A DNA stretch of 7,469 nucleotides from positions 1-7,469 of the forward strand of contig DUNY01000360.1 of the NCBI GenBank assembly GCA_012839145.1. Reading direction: 5' to 3'. The stretch is from Thermoanaerobacterales bacterium (GTDB taxonomy: Bacteria > Bacillota > Thermosediminibacteria > Thermosediminibacterales > Tepidanaerobacteraceae). Each line of letters starts with the position of its first letter. Within the stretch, counting starts at the first letter, position 1. The notes under the pieces were generated by a model, which worked only from the letters and a program-made list of their open reading frames with translations, was not told the origin of the DNA and did not search any database. Of the stretch, positions 1 to 6,298 are shown one piece after another. The position numbers were made by a program, and so were the translations under genes.

Positions 1-22
1 AGAAGTACTTGAGATAATATAA
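1..22 (+). CDS. 3' end of an upstream gene, possibly N-terminal transketolase subunit (partial)
   Basis: One forward frame, starting at base 2, reads a few codons (Glu-Val-Leu-Glu-Ile-Ile) and stops at TAA 20-22, just before the ribosome binding site of the transketolase C-terminal subunit. In split transketolases the N-terminal, thiamine-diphosphate-binding subunit is normally encoded directly upstream in the same operon, so this may be its tail. Only six codons are visible, and the other two frames also stop within the first 15 bases, so the assignment rests on context alone. Confidence 0.3.
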
Positions 23-45
23 ACACATTTTGGAGGAGATATGAG

Positions 46-972
46 ATGACCAAGATCGCAACCCGTGAAGCCTATGGAGAGGCTCTGGCTGAAATAGGTG
101 AAGAGATAAAAGATATCGTAGTATTGGATGCCGACCTTTCAGGCTCCACAAAAACAGCTATTTTTGCTAAAAAATTCCCCGAACGATTCTTTAATATGGG
201 CATAGCGGAACAAAATCTTATGGGAACGGCGGCGGGTTTTGCTACCTGTGGCAAAATACCATTTGCCAGTACCTTTGCTATATTTGCCACGGGAAGGGCT
301 TTTGAACAAGTAAGAAACTCGATTTGTTATCCGGGATTAAATGTAAAAATTGCCGCTACTCATGCCGGGTTAACAGTTGGTGAGGACGGAGCTACACATC
401 AGGCCATAGAAGATTAAGCCATCATGAGAGCCCTGCCCAATATGACGGTAATAAATCCCGCTGATAGTGTAGAAGCAAGAAAAGCGGTAAGAGCGGCAGC
501 CCTTCATAAGGGGCCGGTTTATTTAAGATTTGGCCGTCTTCCGGTGGAGACCATCTTTGATGAGGACTACGAATTTGAGATAGGTAAAGGTAAGGTGCTG
601 AAAGAAGGCACCGATGCAGCTATTATAGCCACAGGAATAATGGTAGGTGAAGCATTAAAAGCTGCAGAGATCCTTGAAAAGGATGGAATAAAAGCTATGG
701 TGGTAAACATTCACACCTTAAAACCGATCGATGAGGAAATAATACTGAAGGCTGCAGAATGTGGAGCCATTGTTACTGCTGAAGAACATAACGTAATAGG
801 AGGTCTTGGCAGTGCTGTAGCCGAGGTCTTAGCTGAGAAGAAGCCTACACTCATGCGTAGAATAGGAATAAAAGATGAGTTCGGTCAGTCCGGAAAACCT
901 CAGGAATTGTTGAAACTTTACAATCTAACGGCTGAAGATATAGTAAAAGCCGTGAAGGAAATGAAAAAGTAG
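46..972 (+). pseudogene. Transketolase C-terminal subunit, interrupted by an in-frame TAA
   Basis: This is the pyrimidine-binding plus C-terminal half of a split transketolase, a cytosolic pentose phosphate pathway enzyme that transfers two-carbon ketol units with the N-terminal subunit and thiamine diphosphate. Residues 1-170 match the Pyr domain: GIAEQN with the conserved Glu55 that activates the cofactor, the THAG motif (His106), and GEDGATHQ (residues 112-119). Residues about 185-305 form the C-terminal domain, ending with the typical IGIKDEFGQSG. The start at 46 is set by GGAGG at 32-36, nine bases upstream; the nearer ATG at 41 stops at once. Codon 124 (415-417) is TAA where relatives have Ile or Leu, as in 'HQAIED-I-A-MRALPNM'. 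The frame continues unchanged from 418 to 972, giving 308 codons, the normal family length. Sequence identity to the family looks good on both sides. The downstream ATG at 424 has no ribosome binding site, so separate translation of that part is unlikely. A single change TTA (Leu) to TAA would explain it; a sequencing error is equally possible. Confidence 0.9.
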
Positions 973-990
973 AGAAAACAATTAAAACAA

Positions 991-1017
991 ACGCCGCAGA
1001 AAAACTGCGGCGTTTTT
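991..1017. terminator. Bidirectional rho-independent terminator
   Basis: A perfect 9-bp stem, ACGCCGCAG (991-999) with CTGCGGCGT (1005-1013), closes a five-A loop and is followed by a T run (1013-1017) on the plus strand. On the minus strand the stem is followed by TTTGTTTTAATTG, so it can also stop transcription of the convergent membrane-protein gene that ends at 1031. It lies 18 bases after the transketolase stop. Confidence 0.92.
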
Positions 1018-1030
1018 GGTAAATATATTT

Positions 1031-2116
1031 TTATACCATCGGTGTTAATATCCAAGCTAAGGCAAATGCGCTCAACACACGAATCGTCAAACCTACAAGG
1101 GCGGCCTGCATAGCTTCACTGCCGGTAAGGTCCGAACTTTGTGACCACACAGCAGGAATCTGAGCAAAAGGTATTTGCAAAGGCAGACCTGATGCAGCAA
1201 GGATAAATGAACCTATGGCGAAACGTGTAGGCATAGTTCCTATGGTTTCCACGAGGGTATTCATTGCAAGTGTAGGTGCAACAAGAATGGATTGCATACC
1301 TGTTGCAGGATCAATGGATAAAGCACTAAGAAAAGCAGACATTGCTGATTCAATGGGTGCCCATATTCCTATATATTCGAGTAATCCTATGATAGCGAAA
1401 ACGACAACAACGGCTGGTATTAATAGTAAGAACATTAATTCGGCACCTTCCCGAGCACCGTTAATTAGAGTGGCAAACATAGGTGTACTAGGTGTAAAGC
1501 TTGGCATTTCGCTGATGTCCTTGTACTTAACATCCCTGTAAATGGTTTTGCTGAGTAGAAAAGGCACTATGATAACAGGAAGCAATATACCGATAATTAC
1601 AATTGGGAATGCCCATATTCCTACCGATGCGAATGCTACCAAGCCAAGCATAAAGGTTGAGAAAGATTGCTGTGATTGAAACATGGTAGCAACGGCTATT
1701 TTTTGTTCGTCTTTTGTAGCCCCTGCTTTCTTCAGAGAAGGTCCGGTGATTCTTCCTGATGCGTTTATATCACCTAGTATATTATAAATAGCTGGGACAA
1801 CGATTAACGGTGTGATTTTCATAAGCTTTGCCAATGGAGTAAAAATACGCACTAAGGCATCGGTAAAACCAAGGCGTTCCAGGATACGTCCGGTCATAAC
1901 GCTTAAAATGACAGCGGTACCAAGAGTACCGGTAAGATAAACATTAACTACCGGGCCGACGGCTTTTTTCAGCATTGCATCAAAGCTACCACCGATGATT
2001 TCAGGTTTAATAAAAAGGATGATAAGGGATAGAGCGATAAGTGACATACCTACATATTCAATATTCGATATTGCACGACCTCCATTTTTGGTTACATCTT
2101 TTTCCTTAACAGCCAC
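1031..2116 (-). CDS. Multi-pass membrane protein, nucleoside recognition (Gate) domain family, probable transporter
   Basis: The 361-aa product is strongly hydrophobic. About eight or more membrane segments can be seen, near residues 21-38, 58-76, 101-115, 155-188 (two), 225-247, 298-312 and 337-358. The segment around INGAREGAELMFLLLIP (218-234) and the earlier NASGRITGPSLKKAG (118-132) resemble the 'Gate' repeats of nucleoside-recognition and spore-maturation-like membrane proteins. Members are thought to move nucleosides or other small solutes, but few have proven substrates. The start is a GTG at 2116, preceded by AAAGGAGG (2125-2132) at a spacing of eight bases. The open frame reaches further, to a TTG at 2197, but that stretch has no ribosome binding site and would contain this one. 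The gene is third in the minus-strand set after the NIF3-like and amidohydrolase genes, with a 129-base gap from the latter. The pairing suggests it imports the compound they act on; this is inference. The TAA stop at 1031 is followed by the shared terminator. Confidence 0.82.
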   Translation of the reverse strand: MAVKEKDVTKNGGRAISNIEYVGMSLIALSLIILFIKPEIIGGSFDAMLKKAVGPVVNVYLTGTLGTAVILSVMTGRILERLGFTDALVRIFTPLAKLMKITPLIVVPAIYNILGDINASGRITGPSLKKAGATKDEQKIAVATMFQSQQSFSTFMLGLVAFASVGIWAFPIVIIGILLPVIIVPFLLSKTIYRDVKYKDISEMPSFTPSTPMFATLINGAREGAELMFLLLIPAVVVVFAIIGLLEYIGIWAPIESAMSAFLSALSIDPATGMQSILVAPTLAMNTLVETIGTMPTRFAIGSFILAASGLPLQIPFAQIPAVWSQSSDLTGSEAMQAALVGLTIRVLSAFALAWILTPMV

Positions 2117-2124
2117 TAAAAAAA

Positions 2125-2132
2125 CCTCCTTT
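2125..2132 (-). promoter_or_regulatory. Ribosome binding site deciding a GTG start
   Basis: On the minus strand this reads AAAGGAGG, eight bases before the GTG at 2116. It decides the start of the membrane-protein gene and excludes the longer frame that begins at 2197. Confidence 0.85.
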
Positions 2133-2138
2133 AAATTT

Positions 2139-2237
2139 TCAGTGTAAAAAAACGAACAGAAAGGGTAGAACGATAATGAAATTAGATAAAACAACAATAT
2201 TTAGAATATCATCCAGATAATAACCACCTCCGTTCAT
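2139..2237 (-). CDS. Possible 32-aa hydrophobic small protein (weak)
   Basis: The gap between the amidohydrolase and membrane-protein genes contains an ATG frame of 32 codons. Its product begins MNGGGYYLDD and then has about 21 almost uninterrupted hydrophobic residues, ending in His, so it could form one membrane helix. It starts 8 bases after the amidohydrolase stop and ends about seven bases before the membrane protein's ribosome binding site, a spacing that fits an operon gene. Against it, no ribosome binding site precedes the ATG. The only good one, GGAGGTGG (2224-2231), lies inside the frame and has no ordinary in-frame start after it. T-rich, AT-rich sequence gives hydrophobic codons by chance. 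No family is recognised. Confidence 0.2.
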   Translation of the reverse strand: MNGGGYYLDDILNIVVLSNFIIVLPFLFVFLH

Positions 2238-2245
2238 CAATGGTA

Positions 2246-3454
2246 TTATTGAAAATCTTTACTAATCTCGATTAAACCATTTTTTATGACCATAACGATG
2301 GATTCAGTGTCGGTAAAGTCAAATACCGGCAACCCTTTGCAAAGAATAATATCTGCCTTTTTTAGAGTTTTTAGTGAACCAATCTCAGCTTCAAGCCCTA
2401 TAATCTTAGCTGCATTTGTCGTTATCATTTTAAGGCAATCAATCTCATTCATTCCTTGCTGTTTTAGGTATTCAAAAGTTGGTTTGCAGATTTTCAAAAA
2501 GTCTTTAGGGCCCACTACTTCTAGGTCGTCCATACCTAATGCTTCAGAGTGAACGGGTAAATATGAATCGGTTGCAATTGCTGTTGTCACTCCTGCATTT
2601 AAGGCACTGTATATCTCTTGGGGAGTATTTGGAGCCCTACTTGTCCCACCATGAGGTGTAGCTACCATGTAGATGTTTTTACGTGCCATTTCTTCAAACT
2701 GATCAATTGTTGCTCCATGAGCATGATGAATTACATCTCCACCGGCTTCTATAAACAGTTGTATGTTCTCAGTACCTTCTATATGTGCTCCTATTTTTTT
2801 ACCAAGAGCATGGAATATATTAACAATTCTAAAAATATCATCACTTTCGAGAATGCGTTTTCCGCCGTTTGGTACAAGATTAGATGGTAAATTTGCCACC
2901 GTTGCGGTTATGAATATATTTTCTCCCGGAAATTCACTTTCCGCTGCAAGTTTTGCAAAATGGCCATCGTCTAAATCATCATAGGTTAGAATGTTCCCCG
3001 GCCGTAAAGATGAAGTGTAAGCTAAAGGTTCTGTACCTACACAGCATGTTCCGGTAGCAAATTTGATGGTTAGAACCGTATTCCTGGCTGCCTCTTTTAA
3101 TTCTCCTACAGGAGTTGATAAAACCGAGTGGCCCAGATGATGATCACCTATTGCAGTCACTCCGCTTTTCAAACAGTCAAGAAAGTTTGAAGTGGCGGCC
3201 ATTTTTTGGGATTTACCTCTGACTTTATGAACTCCCTCTGTAGCATATTCGCCCAAATGTGTATGACAGTCTATCAGACCGGGCATTACAACCAGACCGC
3301 TCGCATCTATTATTTCATTGGCATCAAGCCTTTGAGCTAAATCATTATCTACAATATCTACAATAATTCCATCTTTAATCAAAAGGGATTTATTTTGTTC
3401 CCAGGGAGAATCCATGGTCAGCACGCGGCCGTTCTTAATTATCAAATCCCACAA
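2246..3454 (-). CDS. Metal-dependent amidohydrolase, imidazolonepropionase-like superfamily member
   Basis: The protein is a cytosolic amidohydrolase-fold enzyme that hydrolyses a C-N bond in a small molecule; the substrate cannot be told. Counting from the chosen TTG start (402 aa), an N-terminal beta-sandwich strand set (DLIIKNGRVLTMD) leads into the barrel with PGLIDCHTHLGE (His64 and His66, the HxH metal motif). Then come GAHIEG (His224), VIHHAHG (His243/244) and ATDSY (Asp296). No obvious carbamylated lysine is visible, so the metal site fits the mononuclear branch (imidazolonepropionase and deaminases). The C-terminus, KKADIILCKG, returns to the beta-sandwich. The TTG at 3454 is chosen because GGTGAT (within GGGGTGAT) precedes it at good spacing. 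The GTG at 3463, three codons earlier, is possible but has no ribosome binding site. The start lies 21 bases after the NIF3-like stop, so the two are surely cotranscribed. Family assignment is firm; the reaction is unknown. Confidence 0.88.
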   Translation of the reverse strand: MWDLIIKNGRVLTMDSPWEQNKSLLIKDGIIVDIVDNDLAQRLDANEIIDASGLVVMPGLIDCHTHLGEYATEGVHKVRGKSQKMAATSNFLDCLKSGVTAIGDHHLGHSVLSTPVGELKEAARNTVLTIKFATGTCCVGTEPLAYTSSLRPGNILTYDDLDDGHFAKLAAESEFPGENIFITATVANLPSNLVPNGGKRILESDDIFRIVNIFHALGKKIGAHIEGTENIQLFIEAGGDVIHHAHGATIDQFEEMARKNIYMVATPHGGTSRAPNTPQEIYSALNAGVTTAIATDSYLPVHSEALGMDDLEVVGPKDFLKICKPTFEYLKQQGMNEIDCLKMITTNAAKIIGLEAEIGSLKTLKKADIILCKGLPVFDFTDTESIVMVIKNGLIEISKDFQ

Positions 3455-3475
3455 CAGAATCACCCCAATTAAATA

Positions 3476-4486
3476 TTAACTCTTGTCATTGATAAGATAG
3501 TTTTCGGTAATATATTTTGCATAGTCCTTGATATTCGAGGAACCAAAATCTTTGAGAGGGATGGAGCATATTCTCTCCCTAAAAAGGACAATTTCGATAT
3601 CCTCTGGCAAGTAATGTCTTAGTGCATATGCTAAAGGAAGTCCATTTTCAAAAATTTCCAAAGCATGGGAATTACCGCAAATAAAGTTCAACCCCAATTC
3701 TTTAGCTTTTTTTACTAGAGCGCTATCTTCTTTAACCCGGCTTATGGTAGCTAAGACCGTATCAATTTCGGGATGCTCACCTTTGGCTTTTACAAGATGT
3801 TCCGCTGTAAATCCAGTATGGGGGAAAATGTGAAGAATGGTATTTACAGGACTGTCGGCAGTTCCTAATAGGATTTTCCCTTGGAGTGCCGTTGCGGAGT
3901 CTTTCATTTCAGCACAATCAAAATATGATCTTTCCACTCCCATTACCTGTTGTTCTTTTTCCATGTCCATCATTTTGTTCAAACGTTCTAGAATATCACC
4001 CAAAGTTTTTACTTCATCTAAGGCTTTGCCTACATATAAAATGTTTCCGGGTATTCCTCCGTATCTTATATCAACTCGAAAAGGTTTATGACCGTGAATA
4101 TAGGAGATACCTGGATGCAAACCATGAAAAGCTTCGTGAAGCTCAAAAACTGCCACATTGTACAAATCTAAATAATAACTCAATGTTACACCGCCAGAGT
4201 TGGCTGCATCGGCAATTGGGTGATGAGCCACAATGGCGTCTACACCTGTAGCGCCGGCTAATTCAATATTTCCCTCAGTAAGAGTCATAGTCACAGCTAC
4301 TTTTTTAATTTCTGCCTCTGGATTACCATAGACAAGACCTGGGGTTTCCATTACCGATTTTCCCGGAATGTTAGATGATTTTATAACAACAAATGGATTT
4401 TTGCCAGTAAAAACATCACTAAGATCCTTAACAACCCTCCCCCCTGTAATATTATCCAGTACTTTAATTAATTCTTTGACTTTCAT
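3476..4486 (-). CDS. NIF3-like dinuclear metal centre protein (divergent)
   Basis: The 336-aa product resembles the NIF3 family (YbgI/YqfO type), which form ring-shaped hexamers with two metal ions per subunit and are suspected hydrolases, sometimes annotated as GTP cyclohydrolase type 2 without firm proof. Visible support: GVDAIVAHHPI (81-91) matches the family's 'D-x-I-I-x-HHP' metal motif, with His88 and His89. The AVFELHEAFHG stretch (112-122) sits where relatives have 'V-Y-S-x-H-T-N-x-D'. A C-terminal CGNSHALE (270-277) lies near the place of the usual GHYATE. The Asp ligand of the second motif appears replaced (His121) and the C-terminal His/Glu spacing is shifted by one, so this is a divergent branch. 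The ATG at 4486 follows AGGAGG (4495-4500) at eight bases. It is first in a minus-strand set with the amidohydrolase and membrane-protein genes, which suggests a catabolic hydrolase role rather than housekeeping. Fold assignment is moderate; function is open. Confidence 0.72.
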   Translation of the reverse strand: MKVKELIKVLDNITGGRVVKDLSDVFTGKNPFVVIKSSNIPGKSVMETPGLVYGNPEAEIKKVAVTMTLTEGNIELAGATGVDAIVAHHPIADAANSGGVTLSYYLDLYNVAVFELHEAFHGLHPGISYIHGHKPFRVDIRYGGIPGNILYVGKALDEVKTLGDILERLNKMMDMEKEQQVMGVERSYFDCAEMKDSATALQGKILLGTADSPVNTILHIFPHTGFTAEHLVKAKGEHPEIDTVLATISRVKEDSALVKKAKELGLNFICGNSHALEIFENGLPLAYALRHYLPEDIEIVLFRERICSIPLKDFGSSNIKDYAKYITENYLINDKS

Positions 4487-4504
4487 ACAAAGAACCTCCT
4501 TTTT

Positions 4505-4512
4505 TTGTACAA
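4505..4512. repeat. TTGTACAA, copy 1 of a palindromic 8-mer
   Basis: The perfect palindrome TTGTACAA occurs here, just upstream of the NIF3-like gene's ribosome binding site, and again at 4931-4938. The two copies bracket the decayed stretch and could be an 8-bp target duplication or operator half-sites, but chance is also possible in AT-rich sequence. No matching terminal inverted repeats are seen inside them. Confidence 0.3.
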
Positions 4513-4541
4513 CATTTTAAAGTTATAGTATCTTACAAAAG

Positions 4542-4817
4542 ATGTTTTTATACTTAAAAGTTACATTCCTTGAATTATCTGAACCTTTAAGAAAGTATCG
4601 TGGTCTATTGGAAGTTCCAGAGCCAGCCGCTTTATTAAGGTTTAAAGGAAAAATCAAGCCATAAAAATTGATTTCACAAGCTTCATTTAAATTAAACAAA
4701 TATCTTGGTGATTGCGATATAAGATTAAGAATCGCTTGTAAAACTTACGCCCCCTCATCAATGATGAGCTATTTTATATATGTTACTTCGACATTAATAA
4801 CGAAAATCCTCCCATAA
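4542..4817 (+). pseudogene. Possible decayed coding remnant with an internal stop
   Basis: From ATG 4542 the frame reads 40 codons to TAA (4662-4664) and then a further 50 codons in the same frame to TAA at 4815. The first part (LRKYRGLLEVPEPAALLRF, roughly residues 17-35) has the charged, Leu-rich make-up of real protein, and could be a piece of a transposase, but no family is recognised. There is no ribosome binding site. The opposite strand is also open for 73 codons between stops at 4745-4747 and 4523-4525, without an ATG, so the coding strand, if any, is not settled. Base composition alone could produce such frames. Confidence 0.25.
4754..4768. repeat. 15-base pseudo-palindrome CTCATCA-A-TGATGAG
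   Basis: Seven bases are perfectly inverted around one central base. The size and symmetry resemble a regulator's operator, but no gene start lies close by on either strand, so a function is not supported. Confidence 0.35.
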
Positions 4818-4930
4818 TTTAACTTTATTGTTAAAATATTTTTACAGAGTATATTTTATCCAAATTATGAACATTCTACTTATAAATTTTATAACTGGTT
4901 TGGCGAACCTTTATTCCGTGAGACTTTGAC

Positions 4931-4938
4931 TTGTACAA
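4931..4938. repeat. TTGTACAA, copy 2 of a palindromic 8-mer
   Basis: This is identical to 4505-4512 and lies seven bases outside the left arm of the long inverted repeat. Confidence 0.3.
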
Positions 4939-4944
4939 ATATAA

Positions 4945-5050
4945 GAGGCCGACAAATAAATACCTCTCTAAGGGAAAATCACACTATCATTCTAATACTA
5001 TTTAGAAAATAGCATAACAGTTCACTTAAAGGTATTTATTTGACGGCCTC
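4945..5050. repeat. 106-base element with 21-bp near-perfect terminal inverted repeats (MITE-like)
   Basis: The left arm (4945-4965, starting GAGGCCGACAAATAAATACC) and the right arm (5030-5050, ending TTTGACGGCCTC) pair over 21 bases with one mismatch. They enclose 64 bases that include a smaller perfect hairpin, CTATTT-AGA-AAATAG (4998-5012). No reading frame of note lies within. The form fits a miniature inverted-repeat element or the two ends of a deleted insertion sequence. No clear target duplication flanks it. It is not a normal terminator, as neither side has a T run. As RNA from either strand it would form a very stable stem. Confidence 0.6.
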
Positions 5051-5125
5051 GAACTATCCTTTCGGGATCTTTCTTATCCAGTCAAGTATTAAGTTTCACA
5101 ATCTCTGATAATAACAATACTGAAT

Positions 5126-5503
5126 TTACTCAGATTTGTCAAGAGTATTTAAAAAAAACTCTTCAACAGGTTGAACCGTTATTATCATCATACCCGCAAG
5201 TTGATTAACAGGATCGTAATCCTTCAATATGGTTCGGATTTTTAATTGAAATCTATCCTCAAAATATTTTTTAAACCTTACTTTAAACTCATTTAGTAGG
5301 GCCAAATCCATCAATCTAGCAGTAAAAGCGTCTTTTTCGTCCACATGTTTTAGGACGGAAATTCTTCGGTTTAAGGCAAGAATAATAATTTTGTCTCCCA
5401 TAATATCTATTTTTTGCCAGTCCAATCCCCTACTGTACATTTCTTCATTAACACGGTTATTAATTTTTATGATTTCTTGCTTAAAATCTCCTAAACTTTT
5501 CAA
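5126..5503 (-). CDS. 125-aa protein resembling the MpsC/DUF2294 family
   Basis: The product is small, soluble and charged. Its layout, an N-terminal helix, a DKIIILALNRRISVLKHV strand pair (about 37-54), a long helix ending in KKYFEDRFQLKIRTI and a final beta strand (AGMMIITV), matches the plan of the DUF2294 proteins ('Na-translocating system protein MpsC'), often found in Firmicutes with unclear function. Key residues cannot be checked by eye, so the family call is moderate. The start is a TTG at 5503 with GGAG about 11 bases upstream, a slightly long spacing. The first internal ATG (residue 22) has no ribosome binding site and would cut off the first helix. The gene is divergent from the 158-aa gene at 5664, sharing a 160-base intergenic region that contains the AACTGTAA motif. 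No terminator follows; the long inverted repeat lies 75 bases past its stop. Confidence 0.7.
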   Translation of the reverse strand: MKSLGDFKQEIIKINNRVNEEMYSRGLDWQKIDIMGDKIIILALNRRISVLKHVDEKDAFTARLMDLALLNEFKVRFKKYFEDRFQLKIRTILKDYDPVNQLAGMMIITVQPVEEFFLNTLDKSE

Positions 5504-5532
5504 AAATAGCTCAACTCCATTGTTAGAGTTAT

Positions 5533-5540
5533 TTACAGTT
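5533..5540 (-). promoter_or_regulatory. AACTGTAA motif, upstream of the 125-aa gene
   Basis: On the minus strand this reads AACTGTAA, 29 bases before the TTG start at 5503. The same eight bases occur upstream of both plus-strand genes in this part of the window. A regulatory role is inferred from position and recurrence only. Confidence 0.3.
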
Positions 5541-5597
5541 TATATTCTACAAACAATCGGCTTTTCCTGCTTATTTTAAAATTATTTTAAACAAAAT

Positions 5598-5616
5598 TGT
5601 AACAACTGTAACCACT
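5598..5616 (+). promoter_or_regulatory. Tandem repeat TGTAACAAC-TGTAACCAC-T, possible operator
   Basis: Two 9-base units differing at one base lie head to tail, 47 bases before the ATG at 5664. The part AACTGTAACCACT (5604-5616) recurs with one change at 6299-6311, upstream of the glycosyltransferase. A TATTAT (5623-5628) follows and could be a -10 box, though its spacing to TTGTAA (5597-5602) is 20 bases, too long for a good sigma-A promoter. Confidence 0.4.
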
Positions 5617-5663
5617 GTCGAATATTATGAAATGAACTTTTTATTTTCGAGGAGGGAAATGAA

Positions 5664-6140
5664 ATGCAGGTAGCAATTGAGCTCTATGTTCAAAAGGCTT
5701 TGCTTATCATGGATACTCATTTTGCAAGTTTAAAAGTATCATACAATGGCAAAATATTAGAAGAAAGTTGTTCTGAAGATGTTTTTGGATTTAATGGGAT
5801 GATCATTGAAGGAAAAAGGTTTGCTGCAGTAGGAAGAAAAAGGCATTATGACTATAGTCATTTAATGGGAAGAATCTTTGAAGTTGATGCTGCATCACCA
5901 ATGAATTTTCTATTTATAGACCCAGAAGATGATATAAAGCTTGTATTAGAAACAAATATTTGGTTGGATCCAGGAATAATGGTGCAGGATGTTTCACTGA
6001 AAATATGCTCTGGCAAAAAGAAGCTTGACATTCCTCTAAACAGGCCTGATGTTAAAGTTGACTGGTCAAGCAGAGGAGCTTTTGCAATTGATATAGGCGA
6101 ATTTATAAAAGAGCTAAATGCTGAAAGGATGAAATTATAA
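5664..6140 (+). CDS. Unrecognised 158-aa protein
   Basis: I do not recognise a family. The gene is convincing: GGAGG at 5651-5655 lies eight bases before the ATG, the frame is clean and a terminator follows nine bases after the stop. The product has no signal peptide or membrane segment and should be cytosolic. It looks rich in beta strand (for example LKVSYNGKILEE at 23-34 and GMIIEGKRFAAVGRKRH at 45-61), has a basic cluster GRKRHYDYSH (57-66), an acidic FLFIDPEDD (82-90), and a charged C-terminal helix (IGEFIKELNAERMKL). Two Cys (36 and 114) do not form a metal motif. It is divergent from the DUF2294-like gene and precedes the glycosyltransferase, from which it is separated by a terminator and 195 bases, so it is probably transcribed alone. 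Shared upstream motifs hint at a link with both neighbours. Confidence 0.8.
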   Translation: MQVAIELYVQKALLIMDTHFASLKVSYNGKILEESCSEDVFGFNGMIIEGKRFAAVGRKRHYDYSHLMGRIFEVDAASPMNFLFIDPEDDIKLVLETNIWLDPGIMVQDVSLKICSGKKKLDIPLNRPDVKVDWSSRGAFAIDIGEFIKELNAERMKL

Positions 6141-6148
6141 AGAAATAC

Positions 6149-6175
6149 GCCCTGGCATAACAGGGCATTTTTATT
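6149..6175 (+). terminator. Rho-independent terminator after the 158-aa gene
   Basis: GCCCTG (6149-6154) pairs with CAGGGC (6161-6166) around a six-base loop and is followed by ATTTTTATT. It ends transcription of the 158-aa gene and separates it from the glycosyltransferase. Confidence 0.8.
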
Positions 6176-6245
6176 GCTAAAAAACAAGAATGGATAATAT
6201 AGCGCCAAATATACAATAATATAAGTGTATGAAAAGGCAATAATA

Positions 6246-6255
6246 GTTACAGTTG
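6246..6255 (-). promoter_or_regulatory. Inverted copy of CAACTGTAAC upstream of the glycosyltransferase
   Basis: GTTACAGTTG here is the exact reverse complement of CAACTGTAAC at 5603-5612. It lies about 80 bases before the glycosyltransferase start and 75 bases after the preceding terminator. The role is inferred from recurrence only. Confidence 0.3.
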
Positions 6256-6298
6256 TTTTATCTTAGACTGTTTTTAAAAAGTTGTTAAAAAAATATTA

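Larger units (their letters stand above)
4501..5125. other. 625-base stretch without an intact gene; decayed or mobile DNA
   Basis: No complete gene with a ribosome binding site is seen on either strand. The stretch holds an interrupted open frame, a 15-base pseudo-palindrome, two copies of TTGTACAA and a long inverted repeat, each entered separately. The promoter of the NIF3-like operon should lie in the first 100 bases (minus strand), but no convincing -35/-10 pair at normal spacing is visible. The mix suggests remains of a mobile element, which is inference. Confidence 0.6.

Noticed and set aside
424..972. Separate gene starting at the ATG at 424
   Set aside because: It is in the same frame as the upstream part, begins in the middle of a conserved transketolase block and has no ribosome binding site. 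It is the second part of one interrupted gene.
1215..1541. Forward frame inside the membrane-protein gene
   Set aside because: It is antisense to a clear transmembrane protein, has no ribosome binding site and resembles no family.
2117..2197. N-terminal extension of the membrane-protein gene to the TTG at 2197
   Set aside because: AAAGGAGG followed by GTG at 2116 is a far better start, and the extension would run through that ribosome binding site.
3837..4251. Two forward frames opposite the NIF3-like gene
   Set aside because: They are shadows of the minus-strand coding sequence, with no initiation signals and low-quality composition.
4501..4600. Sigma-A promoter for the NIF3-like operon
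   Set aside because: TATAAC- and TACTAT-like boxes occur, but no -35 box sits at 16-18 bases from them.
4945..5050. CRISPR or ordinary terminator reading of the inverted repeat
   Set aside because: There are only two arms, in opposite orientation with no repeated spacer units, and no T run follows either arm.
5858..6208. Minus-strand frame opposite the 158-aa gene
   Set aside because: It runs through the terminator hairpin of that gene and has no ribosome binding site.
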